64,000 nucleotides of DNA, taken from the NCBI GenBank assembly GCA_032433765.1, contig JAVIAB010000051.1, forward strand, positions 80,678,847-80,742,846, in the 5' to 3' direction. How positions within the stretch are numbered: position 1 is the stretch's first letter; each line of letters begins with the position of its first letter. This DNA comes from Megaustenia siamemsis. Taxonomy: Eukaryota > Mollusca > Gastropoda > Stylommatophora > Ariophantidae. The notes under the pieces were generated by a model. The model worked only from the letters and a program-made list of their open reading frames with translations, searched no databases and was not told where the DNA came from. Shown one piece after another: positions 10,396-20,596 of this stretch. A program made the translations under genes and the position numbers.

Positions 10396-10985
10396 TTCTT
10401 CTTATTCTTCTACCTTTCAGCTCCCTGTGGAACATAGTCTTCAACAAAAACTATCCAAGCAGTTCTGTTTCTTGCCATTCTTTTAGAATCATTCCATGTC
10501 TTCCACATATCTTCATCTCAGCTTCCATCTGTCTTCTCCAAGAATACGTTGGTCTTCCGCTTTATCTTTTTCCCTGGGGATTCTAAAAAGGTCATGTTGT
10601 GTAATACTCTCAATTGACTTCAGCAGTGTTGTCATATTCAGCGCTATCGTCTACACTGTATCTCTTTTTCCATGGGTATTTATTTGACTGGTACATTTTC
10701 ACATTTATATATAAGTGATGTTGTCCTGCTATTTTCATCCTTTAATTATGCATAAGCATCTCTTAATGAAGGTCTGTATCTTCATGGTTGCATTTTTGTT
10801 GTTCTCCATATTTCACGGCCATATAATAAGACTGACATAACATTGGAGTTGACAATTTTAATTTTTGTATTTAACCTAATTCTTTGGACTTCAATATGTT
10901 TCCCAGTGCTACAAATGCTCTTTTCGTTTTTGATATCCTTATTTTGGTATCATTTTCGGTTCCTCCTTCTTTCAAAAACATCAAA
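10396..10985 (-). pseudogene. LINE gamma 3' part, unexpanded copy
   Basis: On the minus strand this encodes the region after the RT, ending in a degenerate ITRQA...GKRxxGRPxxTWRR...LKRMAQNR...FVEDxCSTGS. It aligns for about 450 bp with 54410-54900. Here the last codons (about 10412-10455) occur once, whereas the other copy has roughly 29 tandem copies of the same 38 bp. Imperfect ~55-bp direct repeats flank it (10333-10390 and 11000-11055), both starting gccatttaatgaggtg. Confidence 0.8.
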
Positions 10986-11059
10986 ACTAAAAAATAAATG
11001 CCATTTAATGAGGTGAACTTGTGTTCCACGGAGCGTTGAATTTCAATTCGACCACACTT

Positions 11060-12005
11060 GTTAAAAAATACAATAAAATAAAAATCAAGAATAAACAATA
11101 AAAGTCTTCACAATTTAGGGAAACAAACGGACCCCTCGTTCATGAGATTGGAAAAATGGCTAGTTCAATTCACTAGGCCATCTGATCACAAAGATGAATA
11201 ATATGCAGCTAAATCCTTCATTATCAAGTGCATAAATAATTAATATCGTAAGCATGTATGAAGAGATCTTTGTAAAAGCAAAGTGCTTCACGAACATTCA
11301 TGTATCTACAGGGGGCAGGGGTACTTTAAGACAATGAACAACACAATAGTAAAGTACAAACGAGTCAGGAAAAAAAAAACCAATAGATGTTGTGTTGATT
11401 GAAACAATGAATGAATTGAACTCACAATCGTGAGTGATGAGTGATCAAATGCTTGGGATCCAAACTATCAATCTTGTGTTGCGATTGTGATTTATTGTCT
11501 GTGGAAAGATTCTCTAATCGTGATCTCATCTATATGTAACGTAAATTGTCACAGTCGCAAGTTGCTATTTTTCATTGTAATTGGGCATAACCGACGAGAT
11601 ATAGTTCTTCCTGGTCCAAAAAAAAGTGAAATATAGAGTTCCATCGAACGGTGCACGATATTCATTTGGAGCCTGGTTAATTTCAGCTCTCTAATGTAGA
11701 TCGTTGCGTTAAAGGAACCGGATGTTCCACTCAACGGATTCGCTCTGGTTCTAAGGAGTTCGTGCGCTCGGCAGCGCACTTTTTTGGCGAATCAGGGAGT
11801 GTGAATGCGACCTTCAACTGCCGTGCAGTCAGTATATTAATTGATGTCTTGACATTGAGAGCTGTCCAATAAATGCCGTTGGATTTGTTCGGCACAGATT
11901 ACTTGTAAGTCCTTCATATAGATCGTTGTTTCAAATCACCCGGTTTCCACTTTAAGAATGATGCACTGACTCTACAGTTTTCGTGCGTCCTGGCAGCGTT
12001 CGTTA
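11060..12005. other. Unassigned; two degenerate ~100-bp related stretches
   Basis: No coding sequence is supported. Bases about 11680-11790 and 11905-12005 are weakly similar (tagatcgttg; gttcgtgcg/tttcgtgcg; ggcagcg), possibly an old duplication of about 220 bp. Confidence 0.35.
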
Positions 12006-12009
12006 GAAT

Positions 12010-13400
12010 GACTGATTGAGTTATTGAGTTATTTGCGGGTCACCATCATTGCACTCCGAACATGTCCATAGGTGCTCAGATCCCCTCCTCAGCAAGTCCC
12101 GCAGTGTCCAGCGACTGACAACTCCAGTTCTATGTTGGTTGATAAGTATTCTTACACGGTCACTAAGTTTCTCATTTCTGGCTGTGCCCATTTTAACTCC
12201 CATTTCCATCATCCGAAGAAGTGACGTGGATCTGTGTTTGTGGAAGTCATGTGCTCTTCCCACATCTCGGAGGGCATTGATGATGTACGCCCGATCCATT
12301 GGTTGCCCGTCCTCAACGACAGCGCAGCTAGCCAACCTGTCCGCTCTTTCATTCCCCGTACTCCTGCATGTCCAGGGGCATAGACAAAGGTGACCTTACG
12401 TATTTTGGACTTTTGCAACGACTCTACCCATTGCATGCGTACAGAGCCTGCCTCCACTTTTTTTTTATAATGCTCAGCGAATCACTCAGTATACATGCGT
12501 GGGTGTAGTCTTGTGACTCTAACCATTTGAATGCCTTGGTCACTGCTATCACCTCCATTGTCATGCTACTCGTGGTCATGACGTATGCACCACTGTCTTC
12601 TTTGACTATACTGCCTGCCGAGCGTGCTATAAATGCCCATGCACTTCTTTGGTGTCGTATTACAGATCCGTCTGTATAGATGACTGCATCTTTCTTATCG
12701 ATGTTATCGCAGATGAGACCTTTGACCTCAGCATTAACCACGTCCGGTTCTGTTCCCTACTTTTCCTAGCGAGTGTGACAATACACGAGAAAGTCCCCTT
12801 GAAAGACGTAGGCACCGGTATCCACTCCCCACCAACGCAGATATTGGTAAGCCCACAGACCTATTTGATGACATCTTCTGCTCGGCTCACCCATGATTTG
12901 CTTCTTTTTAGCCTGGCATCTTTCCCTGTGTTGAGCAAGTGGTGCAATGGATGCTCTGTATCTGTACTAATCTTCAGGTATGCTCGTGCTCTCCAGATCT
13001 TGATTCTGTCATCCATGGTTGGAAAGTCAAGAAGATATTTCATTGCTACACAGGGAGTGCCCCTTGTAAATCCCAAGATAATGCACATGGCTTCATTTTA
13101 TTATTTTCTCCAGCCTATTAGTTTGAGTTGCACTGACAGTAAGAATTGCCAGGGCAATCTCGATTGGCGCGAGGACTAATCCCTGGAAGAGAAGAGTAAG
13201 TACCCTCTGCTCGATGTTGGCAGCTGCCATGACCTTCAAGGTGGCTAATCCTTTGCGGAATTTTGTTATCACATGGTTGACGTGGTCCCGAAAACACAGG
13301 CTGCGATCAAACTTAACTCCGAGGTATGTCATCAACTTGTCCCTGGTCATGACTGATGTGTTGTGGGTCCAACCATTGTTTACATTGTTTTGCATGCTAT
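12010..13400 (-). mobile_element. LINE delta, RNase H-bearing, 3' half
   Basis: On the minus strand from 13395 down: end of the reverse transcriptase (MTYLGVKFDRSLCFRDHV; LLFQGLVLAPIE), linker (KIWRARAYLKISTDTEHPLHHLLNT), RNase H domain (IYTDGSVIRHQRSAWAF), and a C-terminal tail with CSEC (SEHLWTCSECNDGD). RNase H inside ORF2 is typical of the I-like group of LINEs. Frameshifts near 12350 and 12760 and others break it. Sister copies: 49735-51935 (minus) and 59580-60060 (plus), and the array-bearing fragment at 20597-22870 (plus). Confidence 0.87.
12209..12741 (-). pseudogene. LINE delta RNase H domain (single-copy control for the 28-bp array)
   Basis: Visible catalytic carboxylates: Asp in IYTDGS, Glu in the MTMEVIAV motif, Asp in ILSDSLS, and the later APGHAGVRG segment that precedes the final acidic residue (frame-shifted). 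RNase H degrades the RNA strand of the cDNA hybrid. The stretch encoding AYVMTTSSMTME at about 12555-12595 occurs once here; in the copy at 20597-22870 this same stretch is amplified to some 77 copies. Confidence 0.85.
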
Positions 13401-14190
13401 GTCATAAAAATGGAGCGATCATTTACCCATAACGGTACACTAGAACAGAAGGGCAAGATGATAAAAATATCGATGCTCTTCGTGAATCCGCAGCCCTGGT
13501 ACGACTCCCGCGTCGACATCTTCATGTTAGCTAAGAGGTGATGCCTAAATTCAAGAGAGCTACGAGGAGAGCGGGACAGGACTTGTGAATCGTTTATAGT
13601 TGCACTCTGCCGGATGTGCTCGGGAGTAGATCTGAGCTCTTGAGATTCCAGTTGTTCGATGTGCAGTGAGGATGATCCGACGACTAACTAACTAAGACAA
13701 TGTCTGAGGTTGAACAGATCATGCCTCGCCAAGAAGAAGACAAAAGATTCACGACTAGTATAATCACGTTTTGTAGTGTTTGGGGAATGCCCCTCCTTAA
13801 TGCCCCGTTGTTCTTCATCAGTCATAAGCATATGTATTTACTATGTAGTCAGTATTAAACCAGGGGACCTACATTCCGAAAGACGGTATCCAGTATCAGA
13901 AACCATAAGAACCTTACAGTTATTGTGGTCAGAAGAAAATCGATTATGTTAGAAATAAACTCTGATCACCTAGTGAGCAAACGGAAGTTAATGGCGTAGA
14001 ATGAAATGGAGTTGGAACTAGGGGAATTGTCCATATCATTGTATTGCGCTGACAACTCAAGCTACGCTATTGGATACTACGTAATCATAATGTCTTAATT
14101 CTTTATTGCAGTTATATTCTTTTTTTTTTTAAGCACCAGCTTAACCCTAGTTAGAAGGCAGAGGTCAAAGGATGCTTTGCGGAATACTTT
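13401..14190. other. No recognisable feature
   Basis: No coding, RNA or repeat signal beyond short homopolymer T runs near 14122-14130 and 14187-14198. Confidence 0.4.
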
Positions 14191-14194
14191 TTTT

Positions 14195-14512
14195 TTTTAT
14201 TGGCGTTCGCCAGCTTTATATCCTCTTGCCAAGTCCCTAGAGACTAGGAACTACATTTTGTTAATCCGTTTTTCCCTGGCAGTCGTGTGCACATGAGTTC
14301 CTCGCACAGGTAGATAACTCCGTGTTCGGAGGTACTCATATTTTTTCCGTCCATGAGTAATTGACGTTTCAAGCCGGGAATCTCTCCTGATAAGATGTGG
14401 GGTGGTTGCCGCCGAGAGAAATCTTAAATAAAAATCTGCTGGTATAGCCGGGATTTGAACCCACAACCTCTCTGTCTCGAGGCCGGCGTCTTGCCTCAAC
14501 CAGTCCCCCCCC
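14195..14512 (-). mobile_element. SINE-A, tRNA-derived, minus orientation
   Basis: The inverse of the SINE-A body is readable in order: gttcgccagctttatatcc, ctagagactaggaac, gataactccgtgttcgg, ggtggttgccgccgagag, then the B box as gggatttgaacccacaacc and the head tctcgaggccggcgtcttgc. Nearly full length. Confidence 0.88.
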
Positions 14513-14739
14513 ATCTTTGCGGTCGTTTAGTGAGTGAAGTATTTAAGTGTTACCGTAAGAGAGTACGGAGGTGAGAAGATCATTGATCTTACTGGCGTCA
14601 TTACGATCCCCATTTCAGTAACTCATTCCGTTTCAAACTGGATGGCCTGGGTGTCATCAGACATTCACTGAACCAACGTTCGCTTTATCGTCGGGCGATA
14701 ACCTACGTTACTGGACATTTCAACCAAGGGCGCATCTCT

Positions 14740-16230
14740 ACGCTTTTTCAAAAAAGGAGCTAACAGACGCTACTGGAGCTTTCCAATCTAGACGCTACCC
14801 TACGCTACCGAAAATATCAACTCAGGGGTAAGCCCTACGCTTCCGGAGCTTTCAAATCAGGGATATACCCTACGCTACCAAAGCTTTCAACTTAGTACGC
14901 TACAACACGCAACAGCAGCTTTCAGCTCAGGACGCTACACCACGCAACAGGAGCTTTCAGCTCAGGACGCTACACCACGCAACATGAGCTTTTAGCTCAG
15001 GACGCTATCCTACGCAACAGGAGCTTTCAGCTCAGGAAGCTACAACACGCAACAGGAGCTTTCAGTTCAGGACGCTACACCACGCAACAGGAGCTTTCAG
15101 CTCAGGAAGCTACAACACGCAACAGGAGCTTTCAGCTCAGGAAGCTACAACACGCAACAGGAGCTTTCAGCTCAGGAAGCTACAACACGCAACAGGAGCT
15201 TTCAGTTCAGGACGCTACCCTATACTACAAGAGTTTTTAGCTCAGGACGCTACACCACGCAACAGGAGCTTTTAGCTCAGGTCGCTACCCTACGCAACAG
15301 GAGCTTTCAGCTCAGGACGCTACAGCACGCAACAGGAGCTTTCAGTTCAGGACGCTACCCTATACTACAAGAGCTTTCAGCTCAGGACGCTAACCCACGC
15401 AACAGGAGCTTTCAGCTCAGGACGCTACCCCACGCAACAGGAGCTTTCAGCTCAGGACGCTACCCAACGCAACAGGAGCTTTCAGTTCAGGACGCCACCC
15501 TACGCAACAGGAGCTTTCAACTCAGGACGCTACCCCATGCAACATGTGCTTTCAGCTCAGGACGCTACCCCATGCAACAGGAGCTTTCAGTTCATTACGC
15601 TATCCCGCGGAACAGGAGCTTTCAGCTCAGGACGCTACCCCACGCAACAGGTGCTTTCAACTCAGGACGCTACCTCATGCAACACGTGCTTTCAACTCAG
15701 GACGCTACCCCATGCAACACGTGCTTTCAACTCAGGACGCTACCCCATGCAACACGTGCTTTCAACTCAGGACGCTACCCCATGCAACACGTGCTTTCAA
15801 CTCAGGACGCTACCCCATGCAACACGTGCTTTCAACTCAGGACGCTACCCCATGCAACACGTGCTTTCAACTTAGGACGCTACCCCATGCAACATGTGCT
15901 TTCAGCTCAGGACGCTACCCCACGCAACATGTGCTTTCAACTCAGGACGCTACCCCATGCAACATGTGCTTTCAGCTCAGGACGCTACCCCATGCAACAC
16001 GTGCTTTCAGCTCAGGACGCTACCCCATGCAACATGTGCTTTCAGCTCAGGACGCTACCCCACGCAACATGTGCTTTCAGCTCAGGACGCTACCCCATGC
16101 AACATGTGCTTTCAGCTCAGGACGCTACCCCATGCAACAGGAGCTTCCAGCTCAGGACGCTACCCTCCTCTATCGGAGCTCTCAGCTCAGGACGCTACCC
16201 TTCGCAACCGGAGCTTTCAACTCCATGTAT
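14740..16230. repeat. 35-bp minisatellite, ~41 copies
   Basis: The unit is acgctaccccatgcaacacg followed by tgctttcaactcagg, with variants (aggagctttcagctcagg). Units at the left edge (14740-14930) are strongly diverged; those at 15650-15900 are almost identical. The long ORFs at 15537-16388 arise because 35 bp steps through the three frames; they are not genes. I found no transposable-element source for this unit. Confidence 0.97.
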
Positions 16231-16589
16231 ACATGTTTATATGTTGTTTTTTTAATGCTATTTTTATTTTGATATCTTCCGCCTTCAGTCAGAAGAAAGG
16301 CTCCTCGTTGCTCATTTCCTGCCTCGATAATGCATCCCCATTGTTTAACTTCCCTGTCTCTGTTTGTGTCTGTAGTCTGATAATCTAATTGCCTTTGTAA
16401 ATGTTTGCCGTCAATGTTCGCTTCTAAAACACAGCAGCGATAAAATATAGACAGACCACTTGTGAATAGTTGTTTAAACAAGTGAACCATCTTAAGCTTA
16501 TCAGATGATGTAATTCTTTAATAAACTATACATCATTTCGAAGTGTAAATAAAGGGGCATTACTTTATTCAAGTAAGAAAATGAGTTAT
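16231..16589. other. No recognisable feature
   Basis: Short spacer after the 35-bp array; no supported coding or repeat signal. Confidence 0.35.
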
Positions 16590-16985
16590 TTAGTGTATGT
16601 ATGATACCTGTCTTGACGCATGGAAGTGAAACTTGGACAATAGGATAAAAGACAAGAAAACTATTGGACCAAAATCTGGTTTTATTAAAGATTATGTTTA
16701 TTTACAATGTTATTGAAAGCTAAAAGTGTACATAGGACGGGTCAAGGCAAAATGAAGCTGTTTTCCAACATGTAGAGGAAATAATCAAATGTGAGGAGAA
16801 GAGAACAAATGGAATATATTGTAAAAGCTGACACAAAAATGAGGTAAGAAGAAATCGAGGGAAACAAAGAGTAAAGATTCCAAAGTGTTTACGATAATTG
16901 TCATGGTACGAGCGAAGTGAATTGATAAAGAAAAAAGTTGTGAGAGAAGCCCGATTACCTACGTCATGAACCACAGCTCTTAGTA
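16590..16985 (+). pseudogene. LINE alpha C-terminal remnant, heavily decayed
   Basis: Fragments in changing frames recall the alpha C-terminus: a degenerate LTHGSETWTI at about 16608-16645, then a stretch similar to QMEYIVKADTKM (matching xLEYLVTTGKI) and a basic EIEGNKE/RNRGKQRVK segment. Many indels. Assigned by comparison with 5734-6130 and 33485-33955. Confidence 0.55.
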
Positions 16986-16999
16986 AAGATGATAACAAC

Positions 17000-17031
17000 T
17001 ATAGTCCGTTCAGAAATTCATAATCACACCT
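17000..17031 (+). repeat. Left 32-bp terminal inverted repeat of Sailor-like element
   Basis: Starts with the TA target, then tagtccgttcagaaattc, and ends in aatcacacct. Pairs with 20490-20521 at 31 of 32 positions. Confidence 0.93.
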
Positions 17032-17433
17032 GAATTAGCTTTGCGTGATAACCGTTTGTTATTTTGGTTTCAAATTTTGCATGCAATCTTAGAATATTGA
17101 TGACATTATAGAAATATTTTTTGCTCTGAGAAATTTGATCTAGTTTAAAAGTTTTCTTCTTTAGGCTATATTAAATTCACCTTGTTTGAATTTGACACAA
17201 TTTTAGGATATATACATTAATTTGGTGCGGTCGTTCACGTAAAATAGTTTGGCTATTGCAGAAACACTAAGTTCAGGAAAATCCCGTGCACAAAACTGAA
17301 TTGTTATTGAACGACATGACGCACCACGCCCTTGGCATTAATTACCGAAGGGAAGGCGTATCTTTATTAATTTTGTGAAGACTCAGTAGACAATTTGTTG
17401 ACTTTAAATACCAACATTTATATCTAAATTACA

Positions 17434-18279
17434 ATGAGTTTGAAATGCAAATTTATAACTATGCAAAAGGTTACTGTTTCACTATATCAGCACTTCCTTA
17501 GGGAATCCAAGATGGGGCATTTATATTGTGATATGCATGACTCAGAGAGACGAACGCAACTCGCGTTTGGTCTTAATAAATTGTCATTTTCTCGTTGGAT
17601 TAAACAAGACTCAGAGTGCACTCATGTCAATCAAGGAAGAAAAAGGAAAGTCGACAGCTTTTGATTTTCCAATCAAAAAGTACCGACGGTAGGGACTACC
17701 ATACTGAAATGAATGGAAACATTTTCAGGCACTGGTTGGAGAACGATCTTTTACCAATCCTGGAAAGACCTTCATGCATAGTCATGGATAATGCATCATA
17801 CCACAATGTCGTATCTGAGGAAGACAAAGTGCCTACTGCATCAAATACAAAAGAGCAAATTAGGACATGGCTTGCGAATGAAAATGTCAAATTTGACGAC
17901 ACATATTTAAAACCCGAATTGTTACAACTTGGGAAGAATACGAATAAGAAATAGGTGTACCATTTTGATAAAATCATTGAGAAATACGGTCACACCTCTC
18001 TTCGACTCCCTGCATATCATGCGCACCTTAATCCAATCGAACTTGTCTGGACTCACGTCAAAGGACAAGTTGCAGAACAGAACAGGACGTTTAAAATGTG
18101 TGATGTTGAAGTTCTGACACGCGAATCTCTCTCAAAAATAGACATTCCGTTCTGGAAGCTGGAAGAAGTGTGTTGAACATGTGCTGCGGGTGGAAGATGA
18201 GTACTGGAAACGAGATGGATTTCTATTTGTCCAGCCAGTAATAATTATCAACCTCTTGGAATCGTCAGATTCGGAATGA
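17434..18279 (+). pseudogene. Sailor-like transposase copy 1, internally deleted
   Basis: The first part (17434-17664) reads like an N-terminal helix-turn-helix region (LAFGLNKLSFSRWIKQD, then GRKRKVDSF). At about 17660 it jumps in another frame to LIFQSKSTDGRDYHTEMNG, which aligns with residue 150 of copy 2, so the segment with the first catalytic Asp is missing. Remaining motifs: VMDNASYHN (second Asp) and HLNPIELVW (Glu). There is a stop at about 17953 after GKNTNKK, and a frameshift near 18165. The C-terminus, INLLESSDSE-stop (18277-18279), matches copy 2's INLLDSSDSE. Non-functional, but it supplies the N-terminal region copy 2 lacks. Confidence 0.88.
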
Positions 18280-18579
18280 TTAAAATTAAGATGAATTCAA
18301 TTCCAGCTGCAGTTAGGACGTCCTCGGGTCTAATGGTGACCGAAGGACAAGACTAACTGTAACCAATTGAATTCATGTTTGCAAATACACATAACGAACA
18401 ACACCCACAATTAAGCACTATGTAGATACGCCTCTGACAAGAATTGCATTAGCCTGAAAAATTTGACACGATTACTATATGCTAAAATTTGAATCAACTT
18501 GTGTGATATCGTCATAAAAGATCAAAGGAATTCGCTGATGTGCAAAATCTGTTGTGTTTGTGGAATAAAAAATACCAAA

Positions 18580-18780
18580 ATCTTTGCGTCATCAATATTC
18601 TAATATTGCATGCAAAATCTGAATCCAAAATAACAAGCTGTTATGACGCAAAGCTATAGCTCGTTTCAAATCACTTGCCCAACTTCAAAACGCTATAGCT
18701 CAGTAACCGTTTGTTAAAAACTGTTGAAATTTTCCAAATGTTATTAGAATGCAAAAAGACCCTTTAAATGTATATTTAAC
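18580..18780. repeat. Junction of two subterminal regions in the Sailor-like composite
   Basis: 18580-18655 is the inverse of 17034-17115 (shared gttattttgg, ttttgcatgcaat and agaatattgatgac). 18656-18740 is similar to the inverse of 20430-20493 (gcccaactt; ctatagct; taaccg). The two meet at agctatagct. So each transposase copy has its own pair of subterminal inverted repeats, but only the outer ends retain the 32-bp termini. Confidence 0.8.
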
Positions 18781-19107
18781 AAATATCTTGCAGCTGCAAT
18801 TTTCTTAAAGCGGCGAATTTCTTTGATGTTTGTCAAAATTGTAAATTGTGAACCCCTAAATAATAGAAATTACCGTAATTGCTGGTCAATGATTAATTTT
18901 CACTAGGTAAAGGCGTGGCCGTAATGGGGAAATAACTGAATAAGGAAAAACACCAGGAGAATTATTGTCTTCTCAGTTCGAGGACGGACGATAATATCAA
19001 GGTATACCTGTATGTCCAATTTTCATAGTTGTGTGGTCCTGAAAAGGACCGTTTGTTGAACTAATTTAAGGTAATATAGGGGCCAACATTGTGGGGGCTA
19101 TATACTT

Positions 19108-20166
19108 TCATTCTGAATCAGACGAGTCTAAAAGATTAATAACTGTTTGGGGTTGAACATTCCACAAACCATCATTTTTCCAATATTCCTCTTCCTGTTT
19201 TAAGACGTGGTCTTCACATTCAGCCCAATAATCTTTGTCTATATTTAATAAAGCGAGATTAGCAAGCGTCTTTATATCGCATATTTTGAATGTTGTATTT
19301 TCATCTGCCACTTGTCCTTTTAATTTTGCCCAGATTAGTTCTATTGGATTTAAATGAGCATGGTAAGGTGGCAGCCTCAAACTTATATGACCGTGCTCTT
19401 GGATAATCTTATCTATTTGAAAAATCTTTGTCCTTTGTTTTTGCTTTACTAGAGATAGTAATTCAGGCTTTAAGTACATGTTATTAAATTGTATGTACTC
19501 CTTTGTGAGCCATATCTTAATAGCATCTTTTGTACTGGATGACGTCGGGACTTTATCTTCAAGTGCAACAATGTTGTGGTACGCTGCATTGTCCATTATT
19601 AGGCAAGATGGTCGATCTAGTGATGGGAGAACAGAATTTTCAATCCAATGTCTAAATATGTGACCATTCATCTCAGAGTGATAATCCCGATTGTCTATGG
19701 ATTTTGAAAGAAAAATGAGCTCTGCATTCTGTATTAGTCCATGTTGTCGACTACCTGCATGAGCAATTACCAAGCGCTGTCCTTTGCTGCTAGGTATTAA
19801 TCTCTTAATCTTTCCATCTGATGACTGACATTCCCTTTGGTTAGTGTGGTGAGCATTGATCCATGTTTCATCCAAGTACACAATATCATAACCTTGCTTG
19901 CGCACCTCTTTTACTTCACGTAAGTACTTGCTTCTCATGACTACTATATGTGCCTTCTCACAGATGATGTTTCGTCCATTGGAATACTTTCTGAATGTAA
20001 AGCCTGCAGCTCTCACATTCCTCCATAATGTAGACTTTGATATTTCAATACTGTTGTTCTTTTTCAGCGAAACTTTTAATTTTCTTATTGTAACAGTTTC
20101 ATCCATACCCAACATTTTGCGAATTTCACGTCTATACCTCTGAATGAAAGGAAATGGAACACACAA
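19108..20166 (-). CDS. Sailor-like DD83E transposase core, N-terminally truncated
   Basis: An open frame of 352 residues. It would cut and paste its element at TA sites. Catalytic residues are visible: Asp99 in VYLDETWIN, Asp192 in LIMDNAAYH, Glu276 in HLNPIELIW. There are 83 residues between the second Asp and the Glu, close to the DD82E spacing of Sailor elements and far from the DD34-37 of classical Tc1/mariner. The frame opens at TTG (20166); the first ATG is residue 18 (20115), and a TAG lies in frame ten codons before 20166. The N-terminal helix-turn-helix expected in the family is therefore absent or in a broken frame. The C-terminus ends INLLDSSDSE. Probably inactive alone, but it is the best-preserved protein here. 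Confidence 0.85.
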   Translation of the reverse strand: MCVPFPFIQRYRREIRKMLGMDETVTIRKLKVSLKKNNSIEISKSTLWRNVRAAGFTFRKYSNGRNIICEKAHIVVMRSKYLREVKEVRKQGYDIVYLDETWINAHHTNQRECQSSDGKIKRLIPSSKGQRLVIAHAGSRQHGLIQNAELIFLSKSIDNRDYHSEMNGHIFRHWIENSVLPSLDRPSCLIMDNAAYHNIVALEDKVPTSSSTKDAIKIWLTKEYIQFNNMYLKPELLSLVKQKQRTKIFQIDKIIQEHGHISLRLPPYHAHLNPIELIWAKLKGQVADENTTFKICDIKTLANLALLNIDKDYWAECEDHVLKQEEEYWKNDGLWNVQPQTVINLLDSSDSE

Positions 20167-20489
20167 TTTCTCAAGCGTCTAATTGTGTCAAAAAAACCAC
20201 GGCGAAAGCATGCAAACACGTCAATTTTACCGTGTATGGATTTTTCTCGCTATTTTTAACTTAAAATACTGTAAACATTAAGTTTTGACTACATCAATGG
20301 GTCGTTATAAATTTATATAAATCAAATAAGCAACAATAATAATCAAATGTTTTTTTTTAATGAAATTAATTCCCTGTTGGGTTCTAATCATTATAACTTT
20401 ACATGCAAATTTTCAAGAACTTACAACAAGCGGTTAAAAAGCTATCGATTTTAAAAGTTGGGCACGAGTTATGAAACAAGCTATAATTA

Positions 20490-20521
20490 AGGTGTGATTA
20501 TGAATTTCTGAATGGACTATA
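20490..20521 (-). repeat. Right 32-bp terminal inverted repeat of Sailor-like element
   Basis: Reads aggtgtgattatgaatttct then gaatggactata; the inverse of 17000-17031 with one mismatch, ending on TA. Confidence 0.93.
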
Positions 20522-20596
20522 GGTATTGAACACACATAAATGAGAGTCTAAATGGTGTCATTAACAACTTCGTAAAGAAATTATCATCATAATATC

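Larger units (their letters stand above)
17002..20519. mobile_element. Sailor-like (IS630/Tc1/mariner) composite, two tail-to-tail transposase copies
   Basis: The outer inverted repeats are 32 bp (17000-17031 and 20490-20521) and differ at one base; each starts tatagtcc, includes cagaaattcataatcacacc, and sits on a TA dinucleotide, the target of this superfamily. Inside lie two different transposase sequences in opposite orientation: a deleted plus-strand copy (17434-18279) and a nearly intact minus-strand core (19108-20166). Subterminal sequences of both copies meet at 18655 in the palindrome agctatagct. The unit resembles two related elements fused at their 3' ends after loss of the inner 32-bp termini, now bounded by one pair of outer termini. 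Confidence 0.85.

Noticed and set aside
12649..13179. 176-residue plus-strand ORF
   Set aside because: Antisense to the LINE delta RT/RNase H region; the minus strand carries the conserved motifs.
15537..16388. Four overlapping ORFs up to 242 residues
   Set aside because: Frames of the 35-bp array; three units (105 bp) make a repeating 35-codon pattern.
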